This document shows, piece after piece, positions 8,363 to 15,217 of a stretch of 30,577 bases of DNA (the first letter of the stretch is position 1; each line of letters starts with the position of its first letter). The translations under genes and the position numbers were made by a program. This stretch comes from JBFIHF01 sp964411125 (GTDB lineage Bacteria > Myxococcota_A > Bradymonadia > Bradymonadales > Bradymonadaceae). The notes under the pieces were generated by a model that worked only from the letters and a program-made list of their open reading frames with translations, had not been told where the DNA came from and searched no databases. The stretch spans positions 1 to 30,577 of the forward strand of contig CAYPJU010000079.1 in assembly GCA_964411125.1 (NCBI GenBank), written 5' to 3'.

Positions 8363-9240
8363 TCCGCCGGCCCGGGCACGATCACCGTCGCACACTTCGG
8401 ATTGCGCAGCATTCGTGTCGAGACCGAGCCGAGCACCAGCCGCCCGAGTGCGCCGCGGCCGTGGGTGCCGAGGACGATCATGTCGGCGTCGTGCGCTTCG
8501 GCGGCCGAGCGCAGGGCTTCGGCGGGGGAGCTCTGGTCGATGACGACCCGCCCGGAATAGCCGCTGGCGTCGACCAACTCCTGGATCGTCGAACGGCGGT
8601 CTTCCGTCAGAATCTCCAGGTTCGGAATGTAGTTCGCGGTCGGCTCGAAGTCGGGGGAGAGCGCCGACACGCCGAGTGCGTGCACGACCGTCAGATCGGC
8701 GTTCGTGCGGCGGGCCATCGTCTGCGCCCATTCGAGCGCTCGGCGTGAACAGCGCGACAGGTCGACGCCGCACACGATGCGCTGCGGCGGCGGCATCGGC
8801 GCGCCCTGCGGGACGAAGATCGTCGTGGTCGACAGGTGCTGGCTGAGCTGGCGCGCGGTGTTGCCGAAGAGGACCGACTGGACCGCGCCGCGGCCCGTCG
8901 TCCCGGCGACGAGCAGATCGATGCCGAAGTCGTCCACGAACCGCTCGATCTCGCGGGCGACCGGCCCGACCGCGACCAGCACTTTGCGTTCGTCGGGCGT
9001 GTCGTCGTCGGACAAGGTCTCGCGCGCGAAGAGCTTGGTCGCCTCCGTCGCGCGACGCAGCACGTTCTCGTGGATCTCGTCGGGGGTCTCGAAGAGGGCG
9101 CTCCACAGCTCCTGGTCCCCCAGGTCGTCGACGACGTGGGCGACGACGAGAGGCTCGTCATGCAGCGACGCGTATCTTGCGGCCCAGCGGACGGCGGGGC
9201 GCGAGTGGTCGGAGAGGTCGGTTGCGGCCAGGATCGTCAT
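8350..9240 (-). CDS. Tandem-domain universal stress protein (UspA family)
   Basis: 296 aa with two Usp domains (about 1-145 and 152-292). Both carry the ATP-binding pattern G-2x-G-9x-G: GTTG at 113-116 followed by GN in domain 1, and GTHG at 258-261 followed by GS in domain 2. The second is canonical; the first has Asn in place of Ser/Thr. A GGGAG ribosome-binding site precedes the ATG at 9240. The gene lies 80 bp downstream of the sigma-54 response regulator, in the same direction. Usp proteins are cytosolic, bind ATP and are induced by stress or oxygen limitation. Its place next to a globin-coupled kinase recalls heme-kinase/Usp regulons such as DosR, an analogy only. Confidence 0.93.
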   Translation of the reverse strand: MTILAATDLSDHSRPAVRWAARYASLHDEPLVVAHVVDDLGDQELWSALFETPDEIHENVLRRATEATKLFARETLSDDDTPDERKVLVAVGPVAREIERFVDDFGIDLLVAGTTGRGAVQSVLFGNTARQLSQHLSTTTIFVPQGAPMPPPQRIVCGVDLSRCSRRALEWAQTMARRTNADLTVVHALGVSALSPDFEPTANYIPNLEILTEDRRSTIQELVDASGYSGRVVIDQSSPAEALRSAAEAHDADMIVLGTHGRGALGRLVLGSVSTRMLRNPKCATVIVPGPAEGSG

Positions 9241-9320
9241 GATGGTTCTCCCTCGGTTTGCGACACTTTCAACGGTACGTACGGCGAAGAAAAGGACGAA
9301 CGGAAGATGTCACCGAAACG

Positions 9321-10697
9321 TCACCCTTCGTCTTCTTCTCGGTACGCGTTCAGCTTGTATTGCACCTTTCGCTGGCTGATCCCGAGAATCTCGGCGGTCT
9401 CGGCGGTGCTGCCGCCGGTGGCGCGGTACGTCTCCATGATCGCGTAGCGTTCCAGGTCGGCGAGCGTCGAGCCGGGGATTCTCAGATCGGCGTTGGCCCC
9501 TCCGAAGACACCGCGAAGCTGGGCGGGGAGGTGGGCGCGACGCAGGGTCGGTCCATCGGCGAGCACGACGGCGCGCTCGACGACGTTCTCGAGCTCGCGG
9601 ACGTTCCCCGGCCAGTCGTAATGTTCCAGAACACCCATCGCTTCGGGGTCGACCTCGCGGATCTCCTTGCCGTTCTCGGCGGCGTACTTCGCGACGAAGT
9701 GGCGCACCAGCAACGGGATGTCCGAGCGCCGGACCCGCAGCGGAGGCGTCTCGATGTTGATCACGTTCAGCCGGTAGTAGAGGTCCTCGCGGAAGTTGCC
9801 CTCCCGCACCTCGCGGGCGAGGTCGCGGTTCGTGGCCGCGACGATCCGGACGTCGACTTTCAGGGTCTGGTTGCCGCCCACCCGTTCGAACTCGCGCGTC
9901 TGGAGGAACCGAAGCAGCTTGACCTGCGTCGCGGGCGTGATCTCGCCGATCTCGTCGAGGAAGAGCGTGCCGCCGTCCGCCATTTCGAAGCGCCCGCGCC
10001 TCATCTGTGCCGCGCCGGTGAACGCCCCTTTCTCGTGCCCGAAGAGCTCCGATTCCAGGAGCGTCTCGGGTAGCGCCGCGCAGTGGATCGAGACGAGGGG
10101 CTTCGCGGCCCGTTCCGACTGCTGATGAATCCGTCGCGCGACCAGCTCCTTGCCCGTGCCGCTCTCGCCGGTCACCAGGATGGTGGCGCGCGAGGTCGCG
10201 ACCTGGTCCGCCATCCGCAGGACCTCCTCGAGGGGCTCGCTCTTGCCGATGATCGTGTCGGCCCGGCCCGACTTTCCGGCGCGCAGCTCTTCGAGCTCGC
10301 GCTGCATCTCGAGCCGGCGAACGGCCCGCTGGAGGATCATCGTGACGACATCGAAGTTGAGCGGCTTCGTGACGAAGTCGTCCGCGCCGAGCTTCATCGC
10401 GTCGACCGCGACGTCGACCGAGGCGAACGCCGTCATCACGACGACGGCGATGTCGGGAAACTCCGTGCGCGCCTGCGTGACCAGCTCGAGCCCGTCCATC
10501 AACGGCATCCGGATGTCGGTCAGCAGGACGTGCGGCGTCCATTCCCGCAAGACGCCGAGGGCTTTGAATCCGTCGGGGGCGTCGCGGACGTCGTAGCCGT
10601 CGTCGCGAAGCAGCGCGGTGAGGGCCTGCCGGGCACCTTGCTCGTCGTCGACGACGAGAATGCGGGGCGCGCGATGTCGGGGGTTCGGTTGATTCAT
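9321..10697 (-). CDS. NtrC-family sigma-54-dependent response regulator
   Basis: 458 aa. The start at 10697 is chosen because its ATG overlaps the TGA of the kinase gene (ATGA), a typical coupled junction. The receiver domain (about 11-125) has the acidic pair Asp17-Asp18, phospho-acceptor Asp61 (LLTDIRMP) and Lys111. The AAA+ domain (about 150-385) has Walker A GESGTGKE at 177-184, the sigma-54 contact loop GAFTGA at 224-229 and Walker B TLFLDEIGE. The C-terminal Fis-type helix-turn-helix includes STAETAEILGISQRKVQYKL. All catalytic elements are intact, so it should hydrolyse ATP and open sigma-54 promoters on phosphorylation by the adjacent kinase. A candidate target promoter is at 12071-12086. 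Confidence 0.96.
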   Translation of the reverse strand: MNQPNPRHRAPRILVVDDEQGARQALTALLRDDGYDVRDAPDGFKALGVLREWTPHVLLTDIRMPLMDGLELVTQARTEFPDIAVVVMTAFASVDVAVDAMKLGADDFVTKPLNFDVVTMILQRAVRRLEMQRELEELRAGKSGRADTIIGKSEPLEEVLRMADQVATSRATILVTGESGTGKELVARRIHQQSERAAKPLVSIHCAALPETLLESELFGHEKGAFTGAAQMRRGRFEMADGGTLFLDEIGEITPATQVKLLRFLQTREFERVGGNQTLKVDVRIVAATNRDLAREVREGNFREDLYYRLNVINIETPPLRVRRSDIPLLVRHFVAKYAAENGKEIREVDPEAMGVLEHYDWPGNVRELENVVERAVVLADGPTLRRAHLPAQLRGVFGGANADLRIPGSTLADLERYAIMETYRATGGSTAETAEILGISQRKVQYKLNAYREEDEG

Positions 10698-11923
10698 CGT
10701 GTAGAGCGTGGGGGTCGGGGGAGTCGTATGACGAAGCACGCGCCTCCTCTGGATGCGTCGAGCTCGATTGTCCCCCCATGGGCTTCCACGATCTTTCGCA
10801 CGATCGGCAGACCGAGGCCAGTGCCGGAAGCCTTGAGAGTAAAGAAGATATCGAACAGTTTGTGGGCTACCTCGCGCGGAATGCCGGGTCCGTCGTCGCA
10901 GACGCTGACGGTGGTCATTCGCGGCTCTTCGGCGACCGAGATCATGATGTGGCCGGCATCTTCCTCTCCCTCGAGCGCCTCGACGGCGTTCGCCACGAGG
11001 TTCAGGATCGCCTGACGAAGCCGGTCGGAGTCGGCGAAGAGCTCGGCACCGGCCGGCACATCGAGCTCCACCTCCACGCCCGCCGCCTCCAGCCGCGCCT
11101 CTTCGAACTGCCGCAGCTCGCCGAGAAAGCTCGTGGCGTCGACCCAGGTCGGTTCCACTTCGAGCGGCTTGGTGAAGTCCATGAGGTCACTCGTCAGCCC
11201 GGTCATGCGACGCACTTCGTCGCGCGCCGTGTCGACGATCTGCACCAGCGAACTCTCCTCGAGCTTGCTGAGACGACGTTCGAGGAGGGTCAGGTTGAGG
11301 CCGATCGAGTTGAGCGGGTTGCGGATCTCGTGGGCCAGGCCGGACGCGAGCGCGAGCGGCAGCTCGAGCTTGTGGCGCATCATCGAGTCCCAGTAGCTCT
11401 GCGTCATCAGCGTGAGCTCCAGGTCGAGGAGCCGCTCCACCGCTTCGGCGTGGTCGATGCCGAACCCGTCCGCCTCCCAGACGACACGGAGGAGGTGCCG
11501 TCGGATCACGTTCATCGCGCCCCCCATGAAGTGGGGCAGCAAGCCGACCCGCACGTGGACCTCGCCGATGCGCCGTCGCTTCTCGAAGTAGGCTTCGTCC
11601 CAGGGACCCTCCAGCCCTTCCATCAACCAGACTTCGAGCGTCCGGCGGAGACGCTCGATCTGCTCGGGACCTTCGAAGATCGTGCGGGTCCGCGGGTTGT
11701 CTTCGAGCGCCGTGTAGAAGGAATCGACGATCGCCGAGACGTGGGGCCGCGCGACGGGGGCGCATTCACGCAGGCGAGCCCCCACGTCGTCGTCGAAGCC
11801 CACATACTCTTTGAGTTCTTCGAAGAAGTAGCTGTCGCTCACGCGAGCCCGGGGACTTGGGTACCGTCCTCGGGTCTCGCCCCGAGAAGACGTTCTGGGA
11901 GTGTTCCACATACCGTTCATCAC
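10694..11923 (-). CDS. Globin-coupled sensor histidine kinase
   Basis: 409 aa from the furthest start (GTG at 11923; ATG at 11920 and GTG at 11842 are alternatives, none with a clear ribosome-binding site). Residues about 31-185 look like a protoglobin/globin-coupled sensor domain: YVGFDDDVGARLRE, then RRRIGEVHVRVGLLPHF, in which His123 sits where the proximal heme ligand falls in this family. The kinase part has the H-box GLAHEIRNPLNSIGLNL (His198), N-box LNLVANAVEAL, G1 CDDGPGIP and G2 GTGLGLPIV. There are no membrane helices, so it is a soluble sensor. It should sense O2, NO, CO or redox state through heme and phosphorylate the regulator at 9321-10697, whose start overlaps its stop. The kinase assignment is firm; the globin call rests on motif reading. 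Confidence 0.9.
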   Translation of the reverse strand: MMNGMWNTPRTSSRGETRGRYPSPRARVSDSYFFEELKEYVGFDDDVGARLRECAPVARPHVSAIVDSFYTALEDNPRTRTIFEGPEQIERLRRTLEVWLMEGLEGPWDEAYFEKRRRIGEVHVRVGLLPHFMGGAMNVIRRHLLRVVWEADGFGIDHAEAVERLLDLELTLMTQSYWDSMMRHKLELPLALASGLAHEIRNPLNSIGLNLTLLERRLSKLEESSLVQIVDTARDEVRRMTGLTSDLMDFTKPLEVEPTWVDATSFLGELRQFEEARLEAAGVEVELDVPAGAELFADSDRLRQAILNLVANAVEALEGEEDAGHIMISVAEEPRMTTVSVCDDGPGIPREVAHKLFDIFFTLKASGTGLGLPIVRKIVEAHGGTIELDASRGGACFVIRLPRPPRSTR

Positions 11924-12070
11924 GCAACGCGTCCATCGATTCTCACAGGCTTAGCAAGATGTTGGCCAGAGATCGGAAGGCGCAAAACGTGCCGTATGCC
12001 GCGGGGTTGGGGGCGTTGGGCCGAGAGGGTCGTCCCCTCTGATGCGCAAGAAACGCGCGACGGAGCCTTG

Positions 12071-12086
12071 TGGCGCAAATATTGCG
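12071..12086 (+). promoter_or_regulatory. Candidate sigma-54 (-24/-12) promoter
   Basis: TGGCGCAAATATTGCG matches the sigma-54 consensus TGGCAC-N5-TTGC with a single mismatch in the -24 element. The invariant GG and GC are separated by exactly 10 bases. The predicted start of transcription is about 12097, giving a leader of roughly 135-140 nt before the ATG at 12235. The core is also a near-palindrome (GCGCAA-ATA-TTGCGC, 12073-12087). A sigma-54 activator is encoded just across the region at 9321-10697. Chance matches occur in GC-rich DNA, but position and partner support it. Confidence 0.65.
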
Positions 12087-12100
12087 CAGGATTGCGCAGG
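12081..12100. repeat. Tandem decamer ATTGCGCAGG x2
   Basis: Two perfect adjacent copies of ATTGCGCAGG overlap the -12 element and predicted start site of the sigma-54 promoter candidate. The repeat could be a binding site for a regulator that competes with polymerase, or simply a small slippage duplication. Confidence 0.6.
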
Positions 12101-12234
12101 GGCGTCGGAGGCGCGCTTCGGTCCTCGTCCGTCACCGGCTCAGGTCACGCAACGGACCGTTTCCATTATGCCTACGTTGCCGCTGTCGAGAGCGTGCCTT
12201 ACCCTCCCGCCAAACTCCCAAAGGCTGAGACACC

Positions 12235-13089
12235 ATGAAAGGTCACGCAATCCTCCTCGCTCTCCTCGTCGCCACCGCCGGATGCAAGTCGAGCGAGCCG
12301 GCTCCCGACTCCCCCCCGCCAGTCGAGACCGAAACCACCGAGACGACCGCGCCCGAACCCGAGGTCGACCCGATGCAGGCCGCGTTGCAGCACGAGGGAC
12401 GTCCCGAGGCGGAGCGCGCGCGAGATCAGTACCGGCACCCCGCGGAGACGCTTGCTTTCTTCGGCGTCGATCCCGGGGACGAGGTGCTCGAGCTCTGGGC
12501 GGGCGGCGGATGGTACACGCATGTGCTCGCCCCGTACCTCGCCGAAGGAAAGCTGCACGTGACCGCGTTTCCCGCCGACCACGAGCGCGAGTACTTCCGA
12601 AAGGCCCGCGCGGGGCTCGACGAGTACCTCACGAAGTATGGGTGGGCCGTGAACGTCATCGACATCGATCCTGAGAACCTCGACTTCGGCGAGAACCAGG
12701 TCGACGTGGTGCTCACGTTTCGAAATCTCCACAACTGGGTCAAGGCGGGTTACGACGCGAAGGTTTACGCGGCCGCATACAAGGCGCTCAAGCCGGGCGG
12801 GACGTTCGGCGTCGTCGAGCACCGCGGCCCCGAGGGAATGACGCGCGAGCAGGCCGCCGAGACGGGTTACATGTCGCAGTCGATGGTGATCGAAGACATC
12901 GAGAAGGCGGGCTTCCAGTTCGTCGAGGCGTCGGAGGTGAACGCAAACCCGAAAGACACCGCAGACCACCCCGAAGGGGTCTGGACCTTGCCGCCCAGCC
13001 TGCGCCTGGGTGATGTCGACCGCGCGAAGTACGAGGCGATCGGCGAGAGCGACCGGATGACGCTGAAGTTCGTGAAGCCTACGGAGTGA
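12235..13089 (+). CDS. Lipoprotein-type SAM-dependent methyltransferase (COG4798-like)
   Basis: 284 aa. The N-terminus is a type II signal: Lys2, a hydrophobic core and a lipobox-like TAGC with Cys17, followed by a Pro/Thr/Glu-rich linker (about 19-45). The rest is a class I methyltransferase: RPEAERARDQYRHPAETL, motif I VLELWAGGGWYTHVLAPYL, DVVLTFRNLHNW, LKPGGTFGVVEHR, the pattern of predicted methyltransferases of the COG4798 type. The predicted location is odd because SAM is cytosolic; the enzyme may be mature-periplasmic with another ligand, or membrane-tethered. It is divergent from the globin-coupled kinase and behind a sigma-54-like promoter. Ribosome-binding site weak. Its stop overlaps the convergent binding-protein gene by 11 bp. 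Confidence 0.85.
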   Translation: MKGHAILLALLVATAGCKSSEPAPDSPPPVETETTETTAPEPEVDPMQAALQHEGRPEAERARDQYRHPAETLAFFGVDPGDEVLELWAGGGWYTHVLAPYLAEGKLHVTAFPADHEREYFRKARAGLDEYLTKYGWAVNVIDIDPENLDFGENQVDVVLTFRNLHNWVKAGYDAKVYAAAYKALKPGGTFGVVEHRGPEGMTREQAAETGYMSQSMVIEDIEKAGFQFVEASEVNANPKDTADHPEGVWTLPPSLRLGDVDRAKYEAIGESDRMTLKFVKPTE

Positions 13090-13936
13090 GCGTGCAGCTC
13101 GGTGCGACGAGCGCCTCGGGGGGCGGCGTTTCGGTTCCGAACGCGACATTCAGATAGTGTGAGGCGCGTTCGAGGGCGGCGCGCGACACGGACGGCAGAG
13201 TTCGCCAGTCGGTCAGCTCCATCCACTGCTCCGCCTCGGGAGCGTCGATCTCGAAGCGCTCGTGGATGCGAGCCGCCGTCGCCTTCGGGTCCGCGGCGAG
13301 CTTCTGGCACCAGACGTCGACCCGCGCGAGAAGCCGCAGCATTTCGTCGTCTTCGATGGAGGCGTCGTCGCGCGCGACCACCAGAAACGACGGCCACGGC
13401 GGTGGTCGAACGTCGACGCGCCGGAAGACCCCGCGGTCCACCAGCGGCTGCGTCATGAACTGCTCCCAGAAAAAGACGTCTGCCTCGCCCTTTCGCAAAG
13501 CGTCTTCGGCGCCCGCGAGCGTCCCGACCTCGACGAACGACTGCTCGTCGAGCGGCCAACCGCGCTCGATCGCATCGACGATCGGGACGAGGTGGGACCC
13601 AGAACCCTGCCGGCTGATCGCGATGGAGCGTCCCCGAATCTCGTCGACCGTGGCGATGTCGGACTCGGCGGCGACGTGAATCCCCCACCGGAGCGGAGAG
13701 GGAACGTGTGTGCCGACGATGCGCGCTTCGAGTCCCCCGGTGACCGCCTTGAGCGTCGACGTCGTGAGCATGATCGCGACGCCGATGCTCCCGTCGCCGA
13801 GCGCGCGAGCCATCGCGCCCGACCCGTCGGGAAACTCGCGCCAGCGAACGTCGAGTTCGTCTGCGAGGTCCGCGATCGCGAGCTCCCACGGGAGGTTGAA
13901 GTGTTCCGGCACGCCGCCGAACGTCGTCGTCGCCAT
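13079..13936 (-). CDS. Signal-less periplasmic-binding-protein-fold protein
   Basis: 285 aa from the ATG at 13936, which shares one base with the stop of the antiporter gene (TGATG). The sequence starts FGGVPEHFNLPWELAIAD and continues with DGSIGVAIMLTTSTLKAV, SPLRWGIHVAAESD, GRSIAISRQGSGSHLVP and KGEADVFFWEQFMTQPLV, the layout of NMT1/SsuA-like type 2 binding proteins. No signal peptide is present, so the protein appears cytosolic. No ABC permease or ATPase gene is nearby. Related solitary proteins are annotated as ABC substrate-binding proteins in other phyla, but the ligand is unknown. Coupling to the antiporter suggests a ligand-sensing or metabolic role linked to it. Frames extending upstream to 14389 are shadows of the antiporter gene. 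Confidence 0.8.
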   Translation of the reverse strand: MATTTFGGVPEHFNLPWELAIADLADELDVRWREFPDGSGAMARALGDGSIGVAIMLTTSTLKAVTGGLEARIVGTHVPSPLRWGIHVAAESDIATVDEIRGRSIAISRQGSGSHLVPIVDAIERGWPLDEQSFVEVGTLAGAEDALRKGEADVFFWEQFMTQPLVDRGVFRRVDVRPPPWPSFLVVARDDASIEDDEMLRLLARVDVWCQKLAADPKATAARIHERFEIDAPEAEQWMELTDWRTLPSVSRAALERASHYLNVAFGTETPPPEALVAPSCTLTP

Positions 13937-15189
13937 CACGCGAACTTCTTCACGAGGGTTCCGATCGTGAGTCCCTGCAGCAGCACCGATGCGATCACGA
14001 TCGAGTAGCTCACGGCGAGGATGATGTCGCGGCCCTCGAACGGCGGCAGCGACAGCGCGAGGGCGATCGAGATGCCCCCTTTGATGCCGCCCCACCACAG
14101 GATCCGTTTCGTGCCGGGGAGGAACTCGAGCTTGCGCGCCAGCAGCTGCATCGGAACGAAGACGGCGACGCCGCGCGCGAGGAGACTGAGCACCACCAGA
14201 ATCAGAGCGGCGAAGAGGTAGTGCGTCTCGAAGTCGATCACGAACATCTCGAGGCCGACGAGGAGGAAGAGGACTGCGTTCAGCGCTTCGTCGATGAAGC
14301 TCCAGACGGTGTCGACCGCGCTCTCGGTGTCGTCGCTCATCGCCTCGTGCCGCCCGTGGTTGCCGATGAAGAGCCCCGCGACGACGCACGCGAGAGGCGC
14401 CGAGGTGTGTACCTGGAACGCGAGGAACGTGATCCCCATCACCAGCGCCACACTGATCAGGACCTCGAGGTTGGGCTCATCCAGGGTCCGAAGCGACAGG
14501 TAGGTGAGGTAGCCGGCGCCGAGGCCGAGCAGCACGCCCCCGACGACCTCCTGCGCAATGAGCATCGCGACGCCGGCGACGTCGGGGGAGCCGTGCGCGC
14601 CCGCACCGCCCGCCGCGATCGCGACGAGGACCGAGAAGACGACGACGCCGACCCCGTCGTTGAAGAGCGACTCGCCGACGACTTTGATCTCCACGTCTTC
14701 CGGGGCTCCGGCAGCCTTCATGATGCCGAGGACCGCGACGGGATCGGTCGGCGTGATGAGCGCGCCGAACACCAGGCAGTAGGGGAGAGCGACCGGCTCG
14801 CCGACCATCGCGAAGACCCCGTAAGCGGCGAAACCGATGAGGAAGGTGGAGATCAACACGCCGACCGAAGCGAGCGTGAGGATCGGCGCCGCCCAACGCT
14901 TCAGAGTATCCATGTCCGTGTGCAGCGCTCCCGCGAAGAGCAGAAAGCTCAGCATCCCGTGCATCAGCGCTTCGGCGAAGTCGATGTCGGACAGGACGCT
15001 TCGCGCCAGCTCGTCGACGACGATCCCGGGGTAGAGGTGGGCCGCGCCGATCACGAGGAACGAACTCAAGAGGCCCCCGACCATGATGCCGATCGCGAAC
15101 GGCAGCTTGATCAGCTTGTGGTTCAGGTAGCCGAAGACGGCGGCGATCACGAGGAGCACCGCGACAGTGTCGAATAAGGTCGTAGGCAT
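13936..15189 (-). CDS. CPA1-type Na+(K+)/H+ antiporter
   Basis: 417 aa from ATG 15189, with about 12 hydrophobic segments and no long cytosolic tail. CPA1 hallmarks are present: GALITPTDPVAVLGIMKAAG and VVGESLFNDGVGVVVFSVLV, in which the Asn-Asp pair of the ion site is intact, and the late GGIKGGISIALALSLP. It should exchange Na+ or K+ for H+ at the inner membrane; ion choice is not readable. No Shine-Dalgarno precedes the start, and a -10-like TAATAC lies about 10 bases upstream, so a leaderless or near-leaderless mRNA is possible. The 3' end shares a base with the start of the binding-protein gene. Confidence 0.93.
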   Translation of the reverse strand: MPTTLFDTVAVLLVIAAVFGYLNHKLIKLPFAIGIMVGGLLSSFLVIGAAHLYPGIVVDELARSVLSDIDFAEALMHGMLSFLLFAGALHTDMDTLKRWAAPILTLASVGVLISTFLIGFAAYGVFAMVGEPVALPYCLVFGALITPTDPVAVLGIMKAAGAPEDVEIKVVGESLFNDGVGVVVFSVLVAIAAGGAGAHGSPDVAGVAMLIAQEVVGGVLLGLGAGYLTYLSLRTLDEPNLEVLISVALVMGITFLAFQVHTSAPLACVVAGLFIGNHGRHEAMSDDTESAVDTVWSFIDEALNAVLFLLVGLEMFVIDFETHYLFAALILVVLSLLARGVAVFVPMQLLARKLEFLPGTKRILWWGGIKGGISIALALSLPPFEGRDIILAVSYSIVIASVLLQGLTIGTLVKKFA

Positions 15190-15217
15190 GGTGGGTGGTG
15201 TATTACCATGCCGCGCC
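15190..15217. promoter_or_regulatory. 28-bp divergent start region with overlapping -10-like sites
   Basis: Only 28 bp separate the start codons of the antiporter (ATG ending at 15187 on minus) and the M20 peptidase (ATG at 15218). Neither has a Shine-Dalgarno. The short GTATTAC core at 15200-15206 reads as TATTAC on plus and, with an upstream TG, as TGG-TAATAC on minus; either could be a -10 placing transcription start about 4-5 bases before each ATG. The -35 elements would lie inside the opposite gene. This is inference. Confidence 0.3.

Larger units (their letters stand above)
11924..12234. other. Divergent intergenic region between sensor kinase and methyltransferase genes
   Basis: 311 bp without a credible gene. 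It holds the 5' sides of both divergent genes, the sigma-54 promoter candidate at 12071-12086, the tandem decamer ATTGCGCAGG at 12081-12100 and an isolated GGCGCAAA at 11979-11986. The TTGCGC/GCGCAA motif thus recurs four times, which fits a regulatory region. No rho-independent terminator or structured RNA is obvious. Confidence 0.6.

Noticed and set aside
11980..11996. Sigma-54-like site on the minus strand toward the sensor kinase (GGCACGTTTTGC)
   Set aside because: The GG-to-GC spacing is 8 instead of 10 bases, which sigma-54 does not tolerate.
13936..14389. N-terminal extension of the binding protein to 436 aa
   Set aside because: The extra 151 residues are an out-of-frame reading of the antiporter gene and are Arg-rich; the homologous start is at 13936.
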